Source: Adiantum capillus-veneris (lineage: Eukaryota; Streptophyta; Polypodiopsida; Polypodiales; Pteridaceae). Taken from it: a DNA stretch of 60,000 nucleotides. Shown here piece after piece: positions 56,371 to 60,000 of this stretch. The stretch spans positions 135,171,182-135,231,181 of the forward strand of contig CM043967.1 of NCBI GenBank assembly GCA_014529385.2, in the 5' to 3' direction. The notes under the pieces were generated by a model. That model searched no databases. It worked only from the letters and a program-made list of their open reading frames with translations, and was not told where the DNA came from. Both the position numbers and the translations under genes were made by a program. Positions within the stretch are counted from its first letter, which is position 1; every line of letters begins with the position of its first letter.

Positions 56371-56576
56371 CAGCCTTGGAGGTGAGAACATCTCTAATTA
56401 TTTACATCAACAGGTGAAATTACTTCGGGATTACAAGCTGGAAACTCAATTGAGTCCCGTTACTTAATGAATGGCTCAAATCAAAATTAATGTCGGAAAG
56501 ACATTTATTACAATAAATGGTTACAAAATGATGGGTGTGAGCAAAAATGTGGGTGTGATCCTCTGCTGGCTCAACA

Positions 56577-56613
56577 CTCCCCCCCCTCCGCGTTCATGTC
56601 GTCCCTGACATGA
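56577..56613 (-). other. Element D polypurine tract with upstream hairpin
   Basis: Minus strand CGGAGGGGGGGGAG (56577-56590) abuts the LTR start. Just upstream, 56594-56613 forms a hairpin with stem TCATGTC / GACATGA and loop AGGGAC, equivalent to the hairpin of element B. Confidence 0.75.
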
Positions 56614-56626
56614 CTTTTAGGCTTGG

Positions 56627-59600
56627 TCAATAGAGTCCTGTCGTCTTGAGCATCTGCAAATGTGATTCGTAGCGTAGGTTGCCGATGGTCAAGGTTGGGC
56701 CGAATATTTTGCTTTCGTGAGTGAAAAAGCCGGTGTAGAAAGCTTCTTCGAATGTTTGCATGTGGAAGCTAGGCAAAAACATAATTCTTTGGTATAAGAG
56801 ATGTAACACCTTTGGTGATGGCTGCAATGAAAGATCATACATCATATCCGTCACTGTGTCGGCCGTCGATAGTAGACTCGAGGTCGTGGCTTTATCTGGC
56901 GCGAACACTTCAATGCATGCTAAGAGAGTCCTGCAGATTTTCTTTAGCATCTGACACGAAAGGTCAGGAGAGCCAGTAAAGAGTTTGATGGTGCCCGTTA
57001 GGGTTTTCACCATGTAGGCTTTACCTATTCTCTCTCCTGCCTTTGGTCCTGGCATCCTTGGGTAATTAAGCCAATTTGGCTTCTTTTCTGCAATCCTGCC
57101 ATGCTCTTTCCAGCTTCTGACTCTTGGCACCGGGCAGAAGGTTGCATCCTCCCGAATCTCCTTTGGAGCCTCTACCAAGTAGATGAGGTAGGCTGGGTAT
57201 TTGTTCAGCCAACCTTTCCTCCATCTAGGTTGAGAATCTACAATCTTCTTTGATTGTTCATCTTTTGTGATGTCGCCTTTGTAAAGAGCGACATACTGCT
57301 CCTCCTCTATTCTCTTTTTCGTCTTTATCACTTCAAATTTCATCAGAGGGAAAGGCAGGCTGGGTTGCATCCACTCTTCATGGAGCACTTTTGTGTCTAA
57401 ACCTTGAAGTCTAATGGAGATGAGGAGTCTCCTTTCCCATTCCATTTCCGCCTTGGCACTTTCCTCTGTTGACTTTTCTATTTGGTCCTGGAGCCTTTGT
57501 TCTTCTTCTTCAGAGATTCCTGAAGTTGAGGCCACTTCTTGAACTGGGGCTGGATCTTCAATTGTGGTTGCCTCTCCAGTTTCTGGTAGCTCTATGGCTG
57601 CTCCCCCTGCTTCTTTTTGTGGTGGCTCTGTTTCTCTTCTTTGTTGCTCTTGGAGGTCTTGGAGCTGTTTGCGGAGGGCCTCATTTTCTGTCCTTAGTGT
57701 TTGGTTTTCTGATGTGAGCCTCTCCTCCGCAGCCAATGATCCCTCCGCCATGTGCAATCTTTGCACTTGCTCTAACCTTAGCTCTCTTTGCAAACTTCTG
57801 ACCTGATCTTCCAGAGCTGGTACGAGGGCTCCCTCTTGTTCTGTTCCTGCTCTGCTAGCTCTAGGGGTGGTCCTGAGTCTCGTGATTGTCCTTTCTTGAA
57901 GTTCGACTCTTTCCCTTAGCTCAATGAGCTCATCCTTGGCTGCCTCCAGCTCATCTTCTATTCGCTCCTTTGCTTCCTGTGAACTTGTTACCTCTCTTGA
58001 AGCTTCGGCTAGTTGGAGTATCAAGCCGTCTCTCTCGTTTTCTGCGTCGTAGAGTGATGCTTTATGACTTTCAGATTCAGTCATAGCATTCTCTAACTTC
58101 TTCTGCAACTCTGCTTCCTTTTGTTTTGCTGTCTCAATTGCTACTTCCTTTGCTCTCGATCTTTCTTTAATCTTGCTGAGCAGTTCATGCACCATGTGCA
58201 TGTCTTTTTCATCTTCATCTGTCAACTTGACAGCTCTTTTTGCCACCACCTCCAATGGCTTCGGCTCTTCTAGTATGTTCTGTTCGTCCATTTTCTCTTC
58301 ACTCTCCATTGTACCCTTTGTCTTTTCCTTCGTCCCTTTCCGATCATCTTGTTTTCGTAGGGATATCCCATAAACTGCCTCCAGGGCCTCTTCTTCACTG
58401 TATCCGATCGCTACCAGATCCTCATAATCATCTTTCTTTTGCTGAACTGGATCTATCTCCTTTTCCTTGGTCCCGGCCTCCGGCTTTTCCATAACTTCTG
58501 TTTCTATTTCTATTGTGGTCTCCTCCACAATAATTTCCGTCTTCTTCGGGCTTGGTACATCAGTAAAGGAGGGCTGATTGTCCTCAGTCATCTTGGCTTT
58601 CCCTTTGTTTGCTTGCCCGTCTTTCTCTCGAAGTTCAGTAGACTCATCTACTTCCTTCTTCTCCTTGTCGTCCTTTTTCAGCTCAGCTTTTAAAAGCTGT
58701 ACTTCCTCTTCAGTATAAGGCTTGACAGGTTGCTGCTCCAGTATGGCCTCCGACTCCTCATAAGCTCTAACATATTGATCATATTGATCAACATGTGGCC
58801 TGGCTGAGCTGGTTCCGACTTTAGTGGGGTCTGGCACCCACATTTCTTCAAAGTCCCCCTTTAGAGCTCTTTCCGCTCTGAACTGCTCCACCAGCCTTTC
58901 CATTCTTGCGGCTTTTTGACTTTTGGTTTGCTTGGGATCAGCCTTCTTCATCGCTTTCTTCTTGAGCGGCTCGTCCACAGCCGCTTCAGGTTCTGAAACT
59001 ATTTCTAGTTTTCGGCGTGCTCTTGTGGACGCCCTCTTGGATACTTCTTGCTGTTCTTTCTCTTCATCAGCTTCTCTAAGCCACTCATTCTGGGAGGGAA
59101 CCCGTGGCCCTTGATCCCTAGCTCCAATAGCTTCATAAGCTATTCTTGTTAGGATTTCTCCTCCTCCTATGTACTTTGGCTTCTGGTTGTGCATGGCGAT
59201 TACTTGCTCGTGGATGTATTGAGCATAATTCACCTCTTTTGGCATGTTGCTCTTCAGTGCCCATGTGATGGTTGTCGCAATGGCATGGGGTGGTGTAGTA
59301 TACTTCTGCGGTCTTTTACTGCACACATGGAGAAACTGGTTGTATAATCGGCAAAGGGTTGCCGCTCGTTGGTTTGCCATATCTCCATAAGTTGCATTCT
59401 GTTTCTTGGACCCATAAACCTCTATAGCCTCCCTTCTTTCCCTGACAGAGCTCCCTTTGTTGTTCAGCTTCAATGCATCTGCAATGAGCTGTGGAGTGAT
59501 CTGTACTTCTACTTTCTCTCCATCCATGGCTGTCAATGTGGCTTTCCCATCCTTCTGAATGGATGTTGCCAACTCATACACTCTTCTTGTGTCTACACCT

Positions 59601-59902
59601 GATGGTCTCGAGGTGAAGAACCTGTGTAAGTCAGCCTTTTCCAGGTATCTGCTGATGTTCTTTGATCTGCTATAATCCACTAATTCTCGTGGGATCATAG
59701 GTACATCGACCGATTGCCCTTGAGGATCTCTGAAAGTCCCCTGGTAGATCTTTATTCCCTCTTTTTCTAGTACTGCTTCCTCCACCCAAGTCTTGGTTGG
59801 CTTGAGGGTTTCTGTTGGAATATCAAAAGGTTCTGCTTCTGCAAGAGCATCCTTGATGGTTGGTCTTTTTCTCTTAGTTGCCGATGACTTAGCGGAATCC
59901 AT
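56627..59902 (-). CDS. Element D large protein, 1091 residues, intact ORF
   Basis: ATG at 59902, uninterrupted to 56627. Residues 9-14 are basic (TKRKRP). Residues 90-275 are a conserved domain shared with element B (RVYELATSIQKDGKATL, VEVQITPQLIADALKL, LYNQFLHVCSKRPQKY, ILTRIAYEAIG). It resembles, loosely, the putative plant transposon protein domain seen in many plant element ORFs. Residues 280-560 are charged and disordered-looking. About 570-780 is a long coiled coil. Residues 850-1091 form a second conserved domain (RRLLISIRLQGL, WLNKYPAYLIYL, MVKTLTG, FEEAFYTGFFT). There is no protease, polymerase or integrase. The polypurine tract begins 36 bp after the stop, so it is the last ORF of an LTR element. 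A structural, Gag-like role is possible but not shown. Confidence 0.75.
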   Translation of the reverse strand: MDSAKSSATKRKRPTIKDALAEAEPFDIPTETLKPTKTWVEEAVLEKEGIKIYQGTFRDPQGQSVDVPMIPRELVDYSRSKNISRYLEKADLHRFFTSRPSGVDTRRVYELATSIQKDGKATLTAMDGEKVEVQITPQLIADALKLNNKGSSVRERREAIEVYGSKKQNATYGDMANQRAATLCRLYNQFLHVCSKRPQKYTTPPHAIATTITWALKSNMPKEVNYAQYIHEQVIAMHNQKPKYIGGGEILTRIAYEAIGARDQGPRVPSQNEWLREADEEKEQQEVSKRASTRARRKLEIVSEPEAAVDEPLKKKAMKKADPKQTKSQKAARMERLVEQFRAERALKGDFEEMWVPDPTKVGTSSARPHVDQYDQYVRAYEESEAILEQQPVKPYTEEEVQLLKAELKKDDKEKKEVDESTELREKDGQANKGKAKMTEDNQPSFTDVPSPKKTEIIVEETTIEIETEVMEKPEAGTKEKEIDPVQQKKDDYEDLVAIGYSEEEALEAVYGISLRKQDDRKGTKEKTKGTMESEEKMDEQNILEEPKPLEVVAKRAVKLTDEDEKDMHMVHELLSKIKERSRAKEVAIETAKQKEAELQKKLENAMTESESHKASLYDAENERDGLILQLAEASREVTSSQEAKERIEDELEAAKDELIELRERVELQERTITRLRTTPRASRAGTEQEGALVPALEDQVRSLQRELRLEQVQRLHMAEGSLAAEERLTSENQTLRTENEALRKQLQDLQEQQRRETEPPQKEAGGAAIELPETGEATTIEDPAPVQEVASTSGISEEEEQRLQDQIEKSTEESAKAEMEWERRLLISIRLQGLDTKVLHEEWMQPSLPFPLMKFEVIKTKKRIEEEQYVALYKGDITKDEQSKKIVDSQPRWRKGWLNKYPAYLIYLVEAPKEIREDATFCPVPRVRSWKEHGRIAEKKPNWLNYPRMPGPKAGERIGKAYMVKTLTGTIKLFTGSPDLSCQMLKKICRTLLACIEVFAPDKATTSSLLSTADTVTDMMYDLSLQPSPKVLHLLYQRIMFLPSFHMQTFEEAFYTGFFTHESKIFGPTLTIGNLRYESHLQMLKTTGLY

Positions 59903-60000
59903 GGATCCTGTAACTCCAATTTCAGAAGTTAGCGTCTTTTTAGTACTGAAAGCCGAAATGAAGCTTTTAACTATTCAAATGACTTGAAAATTGAAACATG

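Larger units (their letters stand above)
55638..56576 (-). repeat. Element D 3' LTR, outer end tentative
   Basis: Minus strand begins TGTTGAGCC at 56576, directly after the polypurine tract. An end at 55638 is proposed because CTTAACA there mirrors the TGTTGAG start. It carries a TATA box 209 bp in and a (CT)n tract (56265-56288). The 5' LTR would lie beyond the window. Confidence 0.6.

Overview
The window is a stretch of land-plant nuclear DNA made almost entirely of nested, mostly broken transposable elements. I see Ty3/gypsy and Ty1/copia polyproteins with plant-type primer-binding sites and polypurine tracts, a CACTA transposase of the TNP2 family, and long AT-rich spacers with (GA)n, (CT)n and (AT)n microsatellites. 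No rRNA, tRNA, CRISPR array or convincing single-copy host gene was found. The species cannot be fixed from the sequence. A large repeat-rich genome, possibly a non-flowering plant, is only a guess.

Left part (1-8270). A 1.85-kb repeat R (100-1949) is followed by the tail of a minus-strand Ty3/gypsy element (2126-3563). In one frame this tail carries the integrase C-terminus, a retropepsin-like domain and Trp-Val-Pro-Lys (WVPK) motifs. An inverted relative (3566-4697, plus) abuts it. Then come LTR-like spacers with a 304-bp tandem duplication (5833-6440) and the C-terminal half of a CACTA transposase (7317-8260, minus).

8271-18553 is a nearly complete, young Ty3/gypsy element of the Tat type (element T1, minus). 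It has 690-bp LTRs about 99% identical, one gag-pol frame with a single stop, two RNase H domains, and a 3.6-kb leader holding four extra ORFs in two duplicated pairs, one pair with an F-box-like motif. 18554-24198 holds AT-rich tandem repeats, a short basic ORF and the N-terminal half of the CACTA transposase, ending at a CACTA terminus (24187-24198).

24208-27965 is a second decayed gypsy element with the integrase-protease-WVPK layout (T2, minus). 29490-39235 is a Tat-type element (T3, plus) whose protease region is split by T4 (31084-37371, minus), a gag-only element with 2.0-kb LTRs. A short LTR (39236-39632) and an orphan acidic ORF (39733-40248) follow.

40300-49536 is element B (minus), which encodes a long charged protein with no polymerase. 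It is interrupted by an almost intact copia element (44040-49124, plus) whose only coding defects are five stop codons. A second copy of repeat R (49731-51569) and a third integrase-type gypsy remnant (T5, 51570-54486, minus) follow. The right edge (55638-59902) is element D, with an intact 1091-residue ORF homologous to the broken protein of B, plus its polypurine tract and 3' LTR.

The strongest leads for something undescribed are the retropepsin and WVPK extension behind integrase, the duplicated F-box-like ORFs upstream of gag in T1, and the B/D family: LTR elements whose visible ORF is a large coiled-coil protein, with a conserved hairpin just before the polypurine tract.
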